Below are positions 51,721 to 64,000 of a stretch of DNA of 64,000 nt, one piece after another; the stretch's first letter is position 1, and every line of letters starts with the position of its first letter. The DNA comes from Variovorax paradoxus. Its GTDB lineage: Bacteria > Pseudomonadota > Gammaproteobacteria > Burkholderiales > Burkholderiaceae_C. The translations under genes were made by a program, and so were the position numbers. The stretch covers positions 1 through 64,000 of the forward strand of contig NZ_JAGGNV010000035.1 of assembly GCF_018614955.1 (NCBI RefSeq), read 5' to 3'. The notes under the pieces were generated by a model, which was given only the letters and a program-made list of their open reading frames with translations, did no database searches and was not told the DNA's origin.

Positions 51721-52710
51721 ATGAAATCAACTACTTATCCGACGTGCCGTGTCAGCGTGGCGCCAATGATGGACTGGACCGACCGTCACTGCCGCTACTT
51801 CCACCGGCTGCTGACGCGCCGCGCCTTGCTCTACACCGAGATGGTGACCACAGGCGCGCTGGTGCATGGCGACGTGCCGCGCCATCTTCGTTTCAACGCC
51901 GAGGAACATCCGGTCGCGCTGCAGCTCGGCGGCAGCGAGCCTGCCGATCTCGCGCATTGCGCCAGGCTCGGCGAGGACTGGGGCTACGACGAGATCAACC
52001 TCAATTGCGGCTGCCCGAGCGAGCGCGTGCAGCGCGGCGCCTTCGGGGCCTGCCTGATGAACGAGCCGCAGCTGGTGGCTGACTGCGTGAAGGCCATGGT
52101 CGACGTGGTGAAGGTGCCGGTCACCGTCAAGCACCGCATCGGCATCGACAAGACCGAGAGCTACGAGTTCGTGCGCGATTTCGTCGGCGCGGTGAGCGAG
52201 GCGGGCTGCCGCACCTTCATCGTGCATGCGCGCAACGCCTGGCTCAAGGGTCTGTCGCCCAAGCAGAACCGCGAAGTGCCGCCGCTGCGCTACGAGCTCG
52301 TGCACCGGCTGAAGCATGACTTTCCCGAGCTCGTCTTCTCGATCAACGGCGGCTTCGACGACAACGCGCAGATGCACGCGCACTTGCGCCTGCTCGACGG
52401 CGTGATGATCGGGCGCGAGGCCTATCACAACCCGTGGTGGCTCAGCGAGTGGGACGCGGTCTTCTACAAGGAAACGCCTTCCACGCTCACGCGCGAAGAG
52501 GTCGAGCTCAAGATGTGCGACTACATGGCGCGCGAGGCAGCCGAGCACGGCACGCCATGGTCGAACATCGCGCGCCACATGCTGGGCCTGCGCAACGGTC
52601 TCGCTGGTGCGCGCCGCTGGCGGCAGGTGTGGAGCGACCACAAGCTCAAGGCGCTGGCGCCGCACGACGTGATTGCGCTCGCGCACGAGCCGGTGGCGCA
52701 GGCGGCCTGA
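51721..52710 (+). CDS. dusA: tRNA-dihydrouridine(20/20a) synthase
   Basis: 329 residues, standard DusA. It reduces uridine 20/20a in the tRNA D-loop with FMN. The FMN barrel starts V-A-P-M-M-D-W-T-D (13-21); the catalytic Cys is C98 in N-C-G-C-P-S; G-R-E-A-Y-H-N-P closes the phosphate site. Its stop touches the stop of the convergent dioxygenase gene, and both lie in a perfect 20-base palindrome. Confidence 0.95.
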   Translation: MKSTTYPTCRVSVAPMMDWTDRHCRYFHRLLTRRALLYTEMVTTGALVHGDVPRHLRFNAEEHPVALQLGGSEPADLAHCARLGEDWGYDEINLNCGCPSERVQRGAFGACLMNEPQLVADCVKAMVDVVKVPVTVKHRIGIDKTESYEFVRDFVGAVSEAGCRTFIVHARNAWLKGLSPKQNREVPPLRYELVHRLKHDFPELVFSINGGFDDNAQMHAHLRLLDGVMIGREAYHNPWWLSEWDAVFYKETPSTLTREEVELKMCDYMAREAAEHGTPWSNIARHMLGLRNGLAGARRWRQVWSDHKLKALAPHDVIALAHEPVAQAA

Positions 52711-52720
52711 TCAGGCCGCC
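52701..52720. promoter_or_regulatory. Perfect 20-base palindrome spanning two convergent stop codons
   Basis: GGCGGCCTGA joined to its exact reverse complement. The first half ends in the dusA stop and the second begins with the complement of the dioxygenase stop. It would form a strong hairpin in both mRNAs, without a T-run. It may protect 3' ends or block read-through. Confidence 0.5.
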
Positions 52721-53589
52721 ATCAGCCGTGCTTCGGGCACGTCCTCGATGGTGGTGCGGCGCAGCTCGCGGCGCTCGGCGATGTCGTAGCGCCGGCCGCG
52801 GTGCAGGGTGCTGCGGTTGTCCCACATCACGAGGTCGCCCACCTGCCACTGGTGGCGGTAGACGAACTCGCGCTGCGTCGCGTGCTCCAGCAGATCCGAC
52901 AGGTAGATGCGGCCCTCGGCGGTCGGCCAGCCGATGATCTCGCGCGCATGGACACCGACGAAGAGCAGCTTGCGGCCCGAGCCCGGATGGGTCTGCACCA
53001 GGGGCCACACGGCCGGCGGGATCGCCTTCTTCTGGTCGTCGGTGTAGGCCTCATCGCCCAGCAGGATGCGCGTGTGCAGCGCGTAGTGCTCGGCGCTCAA
53101 TCCCTCGACTTCAGCTCGCGTGCGCTCGGGCAAGGCATCGTAGGCCGCGCGCAGGTCGGCGAACTCGGTATTGCCGCCCCAGCTCGGCAGCACCAGCGCT
53201 TGCAGCATCGAATAGGCGGCGCGCGGGTTCTGGAACGAGCTGTCGCTGTGCCAGAGCTGGTTGGCGAAGTTCGACAGGTTCTTGGGCGAGTCGCGCCGCG
53301 CGACATTGCCCTGCGCGTCGACATTGGAGATGTCGATCAGGCGCTCGTCTTCCAGCCGCTCGGGGCGCTTGAAGACCTTCTTGAGCCCAAGGTCGAGCGG
53401 CCCGAAGGACTTGGCGAAATCGATCTGCTGCTGGCCGCTGAGCGGCTGGCCGCGCCAGACCAGCACGGCGTATTCGTTCATCGCGGCGTTGATCTGCCGC
53501 ACCTCGGTGTCGGACAGCGGCCGCGTGATGTCGATGCCGCTGGCTTCGGCGGCGAAGAGGGGATGAAGGGGCTTGAGTTGGAGCGGCAT
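52711..53589 (-). CDS. TauD/TfdA-family 2-oxoglutarate dioxygenase, TfdA-like
   Basis: 292 residues. Iron ligands H114, D116 (L-W-H-S-D-S-S-F) and H263 (T-L-H-R-G-R-R-Y-D), with R274 for 2-oxoglutarate. These sit one place from H113, D115, H262 and R273 of TfdA, and the end (R-R-E-L-R-R-T-T) also fits TfdA. It probably cleaves an ether, sulfonate or similar bond by hydroxylation. Directly follows a binding-protein gene (2 bases) under a divergent IclR. The true substrate is unknown; 2,4-D is only one possibility. Confidence 0.88.
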   Translation of the reverse strand: MPLQLKPLHPLFAAEASGIDITRPLSDTEVRQINAAMNEYAVLVWRGQPLSGQQQIDFAKSFGPLDLGLKKVFKRPERLEDERLIDISNVDAQGNVARRDSPKNLSNFANQLWHSDSSFQNPRAAYSMLQALVLPSWGGNTEFADLRAAYDALPERTRAEVEGLSAEHYALHTRILLGDEAYTDDQKKAIPPAVWPLVQTHPGSGRKLLFVGVHAREIIGWPTAEGRIYLSDLLEHATQREFVYRHQWQVGDLVMWDNRSTLHRGRRYDIAERRELRRTTIEDVPEARLMAA

Positions 53590-53591
53590 GG

Positions 53592-54581
53592 CTATTCGGA
53601 CTGGATGCCGGCCTCGCCGATCACGCGGGCCCAACGTTTCATTTCGGACTGCACGAAAGCATCGAATTGCTCGGGCTTGGAGGCGACGACCTCCATGCCC
53701 TGTTCCTCGATGCGCTTGCGCATTTCGGGATTGCGCAGCACCTTCTCGGTATCGGCCTGGATCTTCTGCACGACGGCGCGCGGCGTGGCGTGCGGCGCGA
53801 CAAAGCCGAGCAGCGCGTTCACATGGAAGCCCGGCAGGGTCTCGGCGACGGTCGGGTAGTCGAAGCCCTCGACGCGCTTCTCGCCCAGCGTCGCGATCAT
53901 CTTCATGCGGCCGGCCTTCACGTAGGGAAGGATCGAGAGGAAGGGATCGACCACGATGTCGATGCGCCCGCCCATGAGTTCGGTATGCGCCGGCGCGCTG
54001 CCTTTGAAGGGCGAGTGCAGCATGTCGAAGCCCGCTTCGCGTTTGAGCAGCTCGGCGCCCAGGTGCGTGGTGCTGCCGGCGCCCGGCGTGCCGTAGGTCA
54101 GCTTGCCCGGGTTCTTCTTGGCGTAGGCGATGAGTTCGGGCAGGGTGTTGAAGGGCGCATCGGGCCGCGCGACGATGGCCAGCTGCAGGTTCGCGATCTG
54201 CGTGATGCCGGAGAGATCCTTGACCGTGTCGTAAGGCAGCGATTTGCGCAGCGACGGATTGACCGCGAAAGACGAATTCACCATGCCGAAGGTCAGGCCA
54301 TCGGGCGTCGACTTGGCGACGAAGTCCGCGCCGATCGCGGTGCCCGCGCCGGGCTTGTAGTCGACGATCACCGGCTGGCCCCAGATCTCCTGCAGCTTCT
54401 GCGCGATCAGCCGGCCCACCGTGTCGGTCGGGCCGCCGGGCGCGAAGGGAATGATGATCTTGACCGGGCCTTTGGGAAACTCCTGGGCTGCCGCGGGTAG
54501 GCTGATGCCGAGGCCGGCAGCGATCAGGCCGCCGGCCATGAGCAGATGGCGGCGGCTGGGTAGGTGCGCTCGTGGTGTCAT
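53592..54581 (-). CDS. Bug/TctC-type binding protein with Tat-like signal
   Basis: 329 residues. The N-terminus has S-R-R-H-L-L-M (9-15), a twin-arginine motif, before a hydrophobic stretch ending A-A-A-Q near 33; the other three Bug proteins here have plain Sec signals. The mature part has F-P-K-G-P-V-K-I-I-I-P-F and the usual family blocks. First gene of the dioxygenase operon, divergent from IclR, so it probably binds the dioxygenase substrate. Confidence 0.9.
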   Translation of the reverse strand: MTPRAHLPSRRHLLMAGGLIAAGLGISLPAAAQEFPKGPVKIIIPFAPGGPTDTVGRLIAQKLQEIWGQPVIVDYKPGAGTAIGADFVAKSTPDGLTFGMVNSSFAVNPSLRKSLPYDTVKDLSGITQIANLQLAIVARPDAPFNTLPELIAYAKKNPGKLTYGTPGAGSTTHLGAELLKREAGFDMLHSPFKGSAPAHTELMGGRIDIVVDPFLSILPYVKAGRMKMIATLGEKRVEGFDYPTVAETLPGFHVNALLGFVAPHATPRAVVQKIQADTEKVLRNPEMRKRIEEQGMEVVASKPEQFDAFVQSEMKRWARVIGEAGIQSE

Positions 54582-54596
54582 GTCTCTTCATTTAAT

Positions 54597-54609
54597 GGAA
54601 CGGTGTTCC
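54597..54609. promoter_or_regulatory. Candidate IclR operator 1
   Basis: GGAAC-GGT-GTTCC, a perfect palindrome 16 bases before the binding-protein start. A related site lies 53 bases away (54650-54662), about five DNA turns, which suits a tetrameric IclR regulator. Confidence 0.45.
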
Positions 54610-54649
54610 GAAATAATATAGGCTCTGGCGACCGAGTCAATCAAAATAT

Positions 54650-54662
54650 GAAACATCGTTTT
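54650..54662. promoter_or_regulatory. Candidate IclR operator 2
   Basis: GAAAC-ATC-GTTTT has the same G-x-AAC-N3-GTT plan as operator 1, with weaker symmetry. It lies 17 bases before the IclR ATG and could serve autoregulation. Confidence 0.35.
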
Positions 54663-54678
54663 AGAAAATGTGAATCCC

Positions 54679-55464
54679 ATGACTGAATCCGGAGCTGGAT
54701 CCGAGGTGAGCGCCCTGGCGCGCGGCTTGGCCGTGTTGAAGGCGGTCGGTGAGGCGGCCGGGCCCTTGAGCAACCGTGAACTGGCCGACGCGACCGGCAT
54801 CCCCAAGCCGACCGTGTCGCGCCTGGCGGCGACCCTGGTGACCAGCGGCTACCTGCGGCAGGCGCCCGACACCGAGCGCTTCAGCCTCGGGCCGGCGCTC
54901 TTGGACATGAGCAATCGCTACCTGCGCCACTTCGACCTGCGCGGCGTGGCGCGGCCGCATCTCGCGGCGCTGGCCGAGTTCGCCGGCGCCAGCGTCCACA
55001 CGGGCGTGCGCGACGAGCTCGACATGTTGATCATCGATTCGCTGCGGCCGCGCACGGCGCTGATCACCTCGCGCATCGACGTAGGCTCGCGCATGACCAT
55101 CGCCACCTCGGCGGCCGGCCGGGCCTACCTGGCGGCGCTGCCCGCGGCCGAGCAGCGCGAACTGCTCGACCAGATCCGATTGGCCAGCGGCGAGAACTGG
55201 GCCGCGCTGGAGCCGCGCGTCATGGCGGGCCTGGAAGACCATGCGCGGCTCGGCTACTGCAGCTCCTTCGGCGAATGGCATCCGCACATCCACGCCCTGG
55301 GCTTCTCGCTGCGCGGGCCGCGCGGCGAGCGCTATGCGGTCAGCTGCGGAGGCCCGGCCTACCTGCTGCCGCGCGAAACGATGATTGCGCGCATCGCGCC
55401 GAAGCTGCTGGAGACGGTGCAGCAGATCAACGCAGACATCGGTACTGCAACGCCCGCGGATTGA
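54679..55464 (+). CDS. IclR-family transcriptional regulator
   Basis: 261 residues. Winged HTH at about 8-65 (A-L-A-R-G-L-A-V-L-K-A-V, P-K-P-T-V-S-R-L-A-A-T-L) and the IclR effector domain from 85 (D-E-L-D-M-L-I-I-D-S, A-A-G-R-A-Y-L-A). The ATG at 54679 was taken; a GTG nine bases earlier is possible. Divergent from the binding-protein/dioxygenase pair, its probable target. Confidence 0.9.
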   Translation: MTESGAGSEVSALARGLAVLKAVGEAAGPLSNRELADATGIPKPTVSRLAATLVTSGYLRQAPDTERFSLGPALLDMSNRYLRHFDLRGVARPHLAALAEFAGASVHTGVRDELDMLIIDSLRPRTALITSRIDVGSRMTIATSAAGRAYLAALPAAEQRELLDQIRLASGENWAALEPRVMAGLEDHARLGYCSSFGEWHPHIHALGFSLRGPRGERYAVSCGGPAYLLPRETMIARIAPKLLETVQQINADIGTATPAD

Positions 55465-55471
55465 TCGGGCT

Positions 55472-56119
55472 TCAGGTCGCCGCTTCGAGCCCGTTCTTGA
55501 AGTGCTGCTGCATGCGCGCCATCGCGCCGGCGGGATCACGCGCCTTGATCGCGGCCATGATCGCGCGGTGTTCCTTCAGCGATTCCGCGATGCGGCCCGA
55601 CTTCAACAGCGAGTTGTGCCGGTTGAGCTTCATCACCTTGCGCAGGTCGGCCACCATCTGGTCGCGCCATCGGTTGTCGGCGATGGCAAGCAGCCGCATG
55701 TGGAAGCGCTCGTTGATGGCGAAGAAGTGGGCGCGGTCCACCTTGCCGGGGGCGGCAGCGGCTTCGAGTTCGGCGTGCAGCGCTTCCAACTCGGCCAGCT
55801 GCGCCTCGGAAACGTGCTCAGCCACCACGCCGGCGGCATCGCTTTCGAGCAGGCTCAGCAGGTGATAGACGTCGGCCAGGTCTTTTTCGGACACCTCGGT
55901 CACATAGGCGCCGCGCCGCACCTTCATCGTGACCAGGCCCTCCGCCGCCAGCACCTTCAGCGCCTCGCGCAGCGGCGTGCGGCTGATGCCATATTCCTCC
56001 GCCAGCTTGAGCTCATCGATCCAGCTGCCGGGCTCGAGCTCGCGGTTGAAGATGCGCTGGCGCAGCAGCTCCGCCACCTCTTCATAGAGGGCGCGCGGGG
56101 TGAGGGTGAGGGCGGACAT
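55472..56119 (-). CDS. GntR-family regulator with FCD domain (FadR subfamily)
   Basis: 215 residues. GntR winged helix 10-75 (G-I-S-R-T-P-L-R-E-A-L-K-V-L-A) and an FCD helical bundle from 85 with metal-binding-type residues. It is divergent from the methylmalonyl-CoA mutase operon across 126 bases, so it probably responds to a propionyl-CoA-related metabolite. The ATG at 56119 was preferred to one 18 bases upstream. Confidence 0.9.
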   Translation of the reverse strand: MSALTLTPRALYEEVAELLRQRIFNRELEPGSWIDELKLAEEYGISRTPLREALKVLAAEGLVTMKVRRGAYVTEVSEKDLADVYHLLSLLESDAAGVVAEHVSEAQLAELEALHAELEAAAAPGKVDRAHFFAINERFHMRLLAIADNRWRDQMVADLRKVMKLNRHNSLLKSGRIAESLKEHRAIMAAIKARDPAGAMARMQQHFKNGLEAAT

Positions 56120-56128
56120 GCCCGGAAT

Positions 56129-56141
56129 GTACCGCAAGTAC
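56129..56141. promoter_or_regulatory. Candidate GntR operator
   Basis: GTAC-CGCAA-GTAC, a short inverted repeat just before the GntR start, in the gap shared with scpA. The FadR group often uses GT-N-AC type sites. Weak evidence; the gap also has an AT-rich stretch (56150-56163) that could be a -10 region. Confidence 0.3.
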
Positions 56142-56245
56142 GGACTCTGAATTAATAATTACAGATGGGTTAGACTCGCCTTGAACTGTCTCGCCCCTGC
56201 GCGGACACTCCCTCGACACTTGCACGACCTCGCAAAGCGGCGCCC

Positions 56246-58405
<2,160 letters not shown>

Positions 58406-58407
58406 GC

Positions 58408-59489
58408 ATGCCGGTTCGAACTCCGGTCACAGCCGAAGCACTGGTTGCAGCGGACGGCCCGCAGCAGCGCCGCGCCATCGCCAAGGCGATCACGCTGCTC
58501 GAATCCACGCGCCCGGATCACCGCACGCAGGCCGACGAGCTGCTCACGGCGCTGCTGCCGCACACCGGCAAATCGTTCCGGCTCGGCATCTCCGGCGTGC
58601 CGGGCGTCGGCAAGTCGACCTTCATCGAAACGCTGGGCCTCCATCTGATCGGGCAGGGCCATCGCGTCGCGGTGCTCACGATCGACCCTTCGTCCACGGT
58701 CTCGGGCGGCTCGATCCTCGGTGACAAGACGCGCATGGAGAAGCTGTCGGTCCATGAACGCGCCTACATCCGGCCCAGCCCCTCGAGCGGCACGCTGGGC
58801 GGAGTAGCCGAGAAGACGCGCGAGGCGATGCTGGTGTGCGAAGCCGCGGGCTACGACATCGTGATCGTCGAGACTGTGGGTGTCGGCCAGAGCGAAACCG
58901 CGGTCTCGGGCATGACCGACATGTTCGTGCTGCTGCAGCTGCCCAACGCTGGCGACGACTTGCAGGCGATCAAGAAGGGCGTGATGGAGCTGGCCGACCT
59001 GGTCGTCATCAACAAGGCGGACATCGACAAGGATGCGGCGACGCGCGCGCAGGCCCAGATCACTTCCGCGCTGCGGCTCTTCGGCCATCACGGCAATCCG
59101 GCGCACGCGCAGGTCATGCACGCGGCCCATGCGGTGCCCGGATCGCCCGAAGCGGAAGTGCGCTTTTGGCTGCCCAAGGTGATTCAGCTGAGCGCGCTGC
59201 TGGGCACCGGCATCGATGCCTTCTGGGCCGCGGTGCTGCAGTTCAAGGCGCTGCAGACCGCCAACGGCAAGCTTGCCACGCGCCGCGAAAAACAGGCGCT
59301 CGCGTGGATGTGGGAACGCATCGACGCGGAGCTCAAGCAGGCCTTCCGCCACCATCCGCAGGTGCGCGAGCTGCTGCCGGAAGCCCTTGCCCAGGTCGCG
59401 GCCGGCACGCTGCCGGCCTCGACTGCCGCACGCAATCTGCTCGCAGCCCAGGCGGGACGGGCGCAGTTCAACACTTCCGACGGGACGAC

Positions 59490-59493
<4 letters not shown>
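58408..59493 (+). CDS. meaB: Methylmalonyl-CoA mutase-associated GTPase
   Basis: 361 residues. P-loop 63-71 (G-V-P-G-V-G-K-S-T), then [27 protein letters not shown], and N-K-A-D for guanine. MeaB loads and protects the B12 cofactor of the mutase. It starts 2 bases after scpA and overlaps pccB as ATGA, so the supply is linked. Confidence 0.94.
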
Positions 59494-61022
<1,529 letters not shown>

Positions 61023-61040
61023 ACCTGGGAGACAAACAAC

Positions 61041-61158
61041 ATGTTCAAGAAGATCCTGATCGCCAACCGCGGAGAAAACAGCCGCGCAGCGGCTGTTTCG
61101 GCGAAGCCAAATTGCATGCGTGCGCAGCACGCGAAGGCGATTTCTCCGCGAGGTGACT

Positions 61159-61166
<8 letters not shown>
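61041..61166 (+). other. Leader ORF with a duplicated pccA start, 41 codons
   Basis: It starts with 35 bases that repeat the start of pccA with one change (ATGTTCAAGAAG against ATGTTTAAGAAG), encoding the same first 12 residues. It then passes through an 83-base palindromic element and ends in a TAA that overlaps the pccA ATG (61159). GGGAGA lies upstream, so it looks like a translated leader. It is probably what remains of a repeat insertion and may couple pccA to pccB. Confidence 0.6.
61068..61150. repeat. Palindromic element inserted at the pccA start
   Basis: Bounded by a perfect 10-base inverted repeat, CGCGGAGAAA (61068-61077) and TTTCTCCGCG (61141-61150). It has an internal hairpin AACAGCCGC-GCA-GCGGCTGTT, and GTGCGCAGCACG (61120-61131) shared exactly with the repeat at 16801-16850. 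Its right end leads into GAGGTGAC, which is the pccA ribosome-binding site. Confidence 0.65.
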
Positions 61167-63212
<2,046 letters not shown>

Positions 63213-63216
<4 letters not shown>

Positions 63217-64000
63217 TGGGTGCCAGCGATCTTTCGGCGGCGAAGGCCGTCACGCTTCATCGACCGGCCGCCAGGCTGGCGGTGCGCGGCCCGTGGTCGG
63301 TCGAGGCCGTGCAGGCCTTGCTCGACAAGCCCTTCAACGACCTTCTGTTCGAGGCGCAGACCGTGCATCGCGCGCACTTTCCCGAAGGCGATATCGAGCT
63401 GGCGACGCTGCTGTCGGTCAAGACCGGCGGCTGCCCGGAGAACTGCGGCTATTGCCCGCAATCGGCCGAGTTCGACACCGGCGTGAAGGCGCAGAAGCTG
63501 ATGGAGGTCGACGAGGTCGTGCGCGCTGCCCAGGCGGCCAAGGACGCCGGCGCCACGCGCTTTTGCATGGGCGCGGCCTGGCGCGCGCCCAAGGACCGCG
63601 ACGTCGAGAAGGTGGCGGTGCTGGTGGAAGCAGTCAAGGGCCTGGGCCTGCAGACCTGCGCCACGCTGGGCATGCTCGAGCCGCAGCATGCGAAGCAGCT
63701 CAAGGCCGCGGGCCTGGACTACTACAACCACAACCTCGACACCGCGCCCGAGTACTACGGCGACATCGTCGACACGCGCACCTACCAGGACCGGCTCGAC
63801 ACGCTGGCCCACGTGCGCGCCGCCGGCATCAGCGTGTGCTGCGGGGGCATCGTCGGCATGGGCGAGACGGCGGTGCATCGTGCGGGGCTGATCGCGCAGC
63901 TGGCCAACCTCGACCCCTACCCCGAATCGGTGCCGATCAACAGCCTGGTGCGCGTGCCTGGCACGCCGCTGGCCGATGCGGACCCCATCGACCCGTTGGA
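63213..64000 (+). CDS. bioB: Biotin synthase, 3' end outside the window
   Basis: 262 codons are visible. The radical SAM cysteines are C74, C78 and C81 ([11 protein letters not shown]), followed by Y-N-H-N-L-D-T near 171-177 and [10 protein letters not shown]. BioB inserts sulfur into dethiobiotin. The ATG overlaps the pccA stop as ATGA; a second ATG is the next codon. Placement behind the biotin carboxylase gene links cofactor supply to its user. Confidence 0.93.

Overview
The window reads as chromosome of a high-GC betaproteobacterium of the Comamonadaceae, most likely Variovorax or a close relative. This rests on the genes themselves: a phaC-phaA polyhydroxybutyrate pair, four Bug/TctC-type periplasmic binding proteins, five LysR regulators, a fused indolepyruvate oxidoreductase, an AtuA-type gene pair, and short intergenic palindromic repeats of the kind common in this family. 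No rRNA, tRNA, phage, transposase or CRISPR array was seen. Every gap between genes is under 300 bases.

Layout. 1-3694: a leftward operon (fumarylpyruvate-type hydrolase, NUDIX, creA, and the first codons of a gene leaving the window) diverges from maiA-pgeF. 3807-8058: phaC, phaA, a YbaK-type deacylase and a Mut7-C RNase. 8000-10044: LysR, a short-chain dehydrogenase lacking the catalytic Tyr, and a tautomerase. 10115-11530: a drug-type MFS exporter. 11503-20094: LysR plus a rightward operon matching the itaconate degradation (rip) set: binding protein, itaconyl-CoA hydratase, acyl-CoA dehydrogenase, CoA-transferase, MmgE/PrpD, citramalyl-CoA lyase, second binding protein. 20107-27447: an EEP-family nuclease/phosphatase, phaB, a three-subunit molybdenum hydroxylase and a Kef-type antiporter. 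27455-31501: short genes of unknown function and a stand-alone receiver protein. 31589-38451: ATP-dependent DNA ligase, exonuclease III and an Lhr helicase. 38587-42096: indolepyruvate oxidoreductase. 42274-51518: a phosphatase, LysR with an AtuA/binding-protein/lipoprotein-hydrolase operon, then a class III aminotransferase with its LysR. 51721-55464: dusA, then a TfdA-like dioxygenase and Tat-exported binding protein divergent from IclR. 55472-64000: GntR and the propionyl-CoA operon scpA-meaB-pccB-pccA running into bioB.

Functionally this is a catabolism-rich region. Itaconate would end in acetyl-CoA and pyruvate, propionyl-CoA in succinyl-CoA, and acetyl-CoA can be stored as polyhydroxybutyrate through phaA, phaB and phaC. 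Biotin synthesis is coupled to the biotin-dependent carboxylase.

The most unusual signal is a small repeat module seen in front of three genes (the gene leaving at position 19, the MmgE/PrpD gene at 16853, and pccA at 61159). Each has a second copy of the gene's own start, then a GC-rich repeat carrying a Shine-Dalgarno sequence, forming a 20-41 codon leader ORF whose stop overlaps the true start codon. A related repeat has been read through to become the N-terminus of pgeF.
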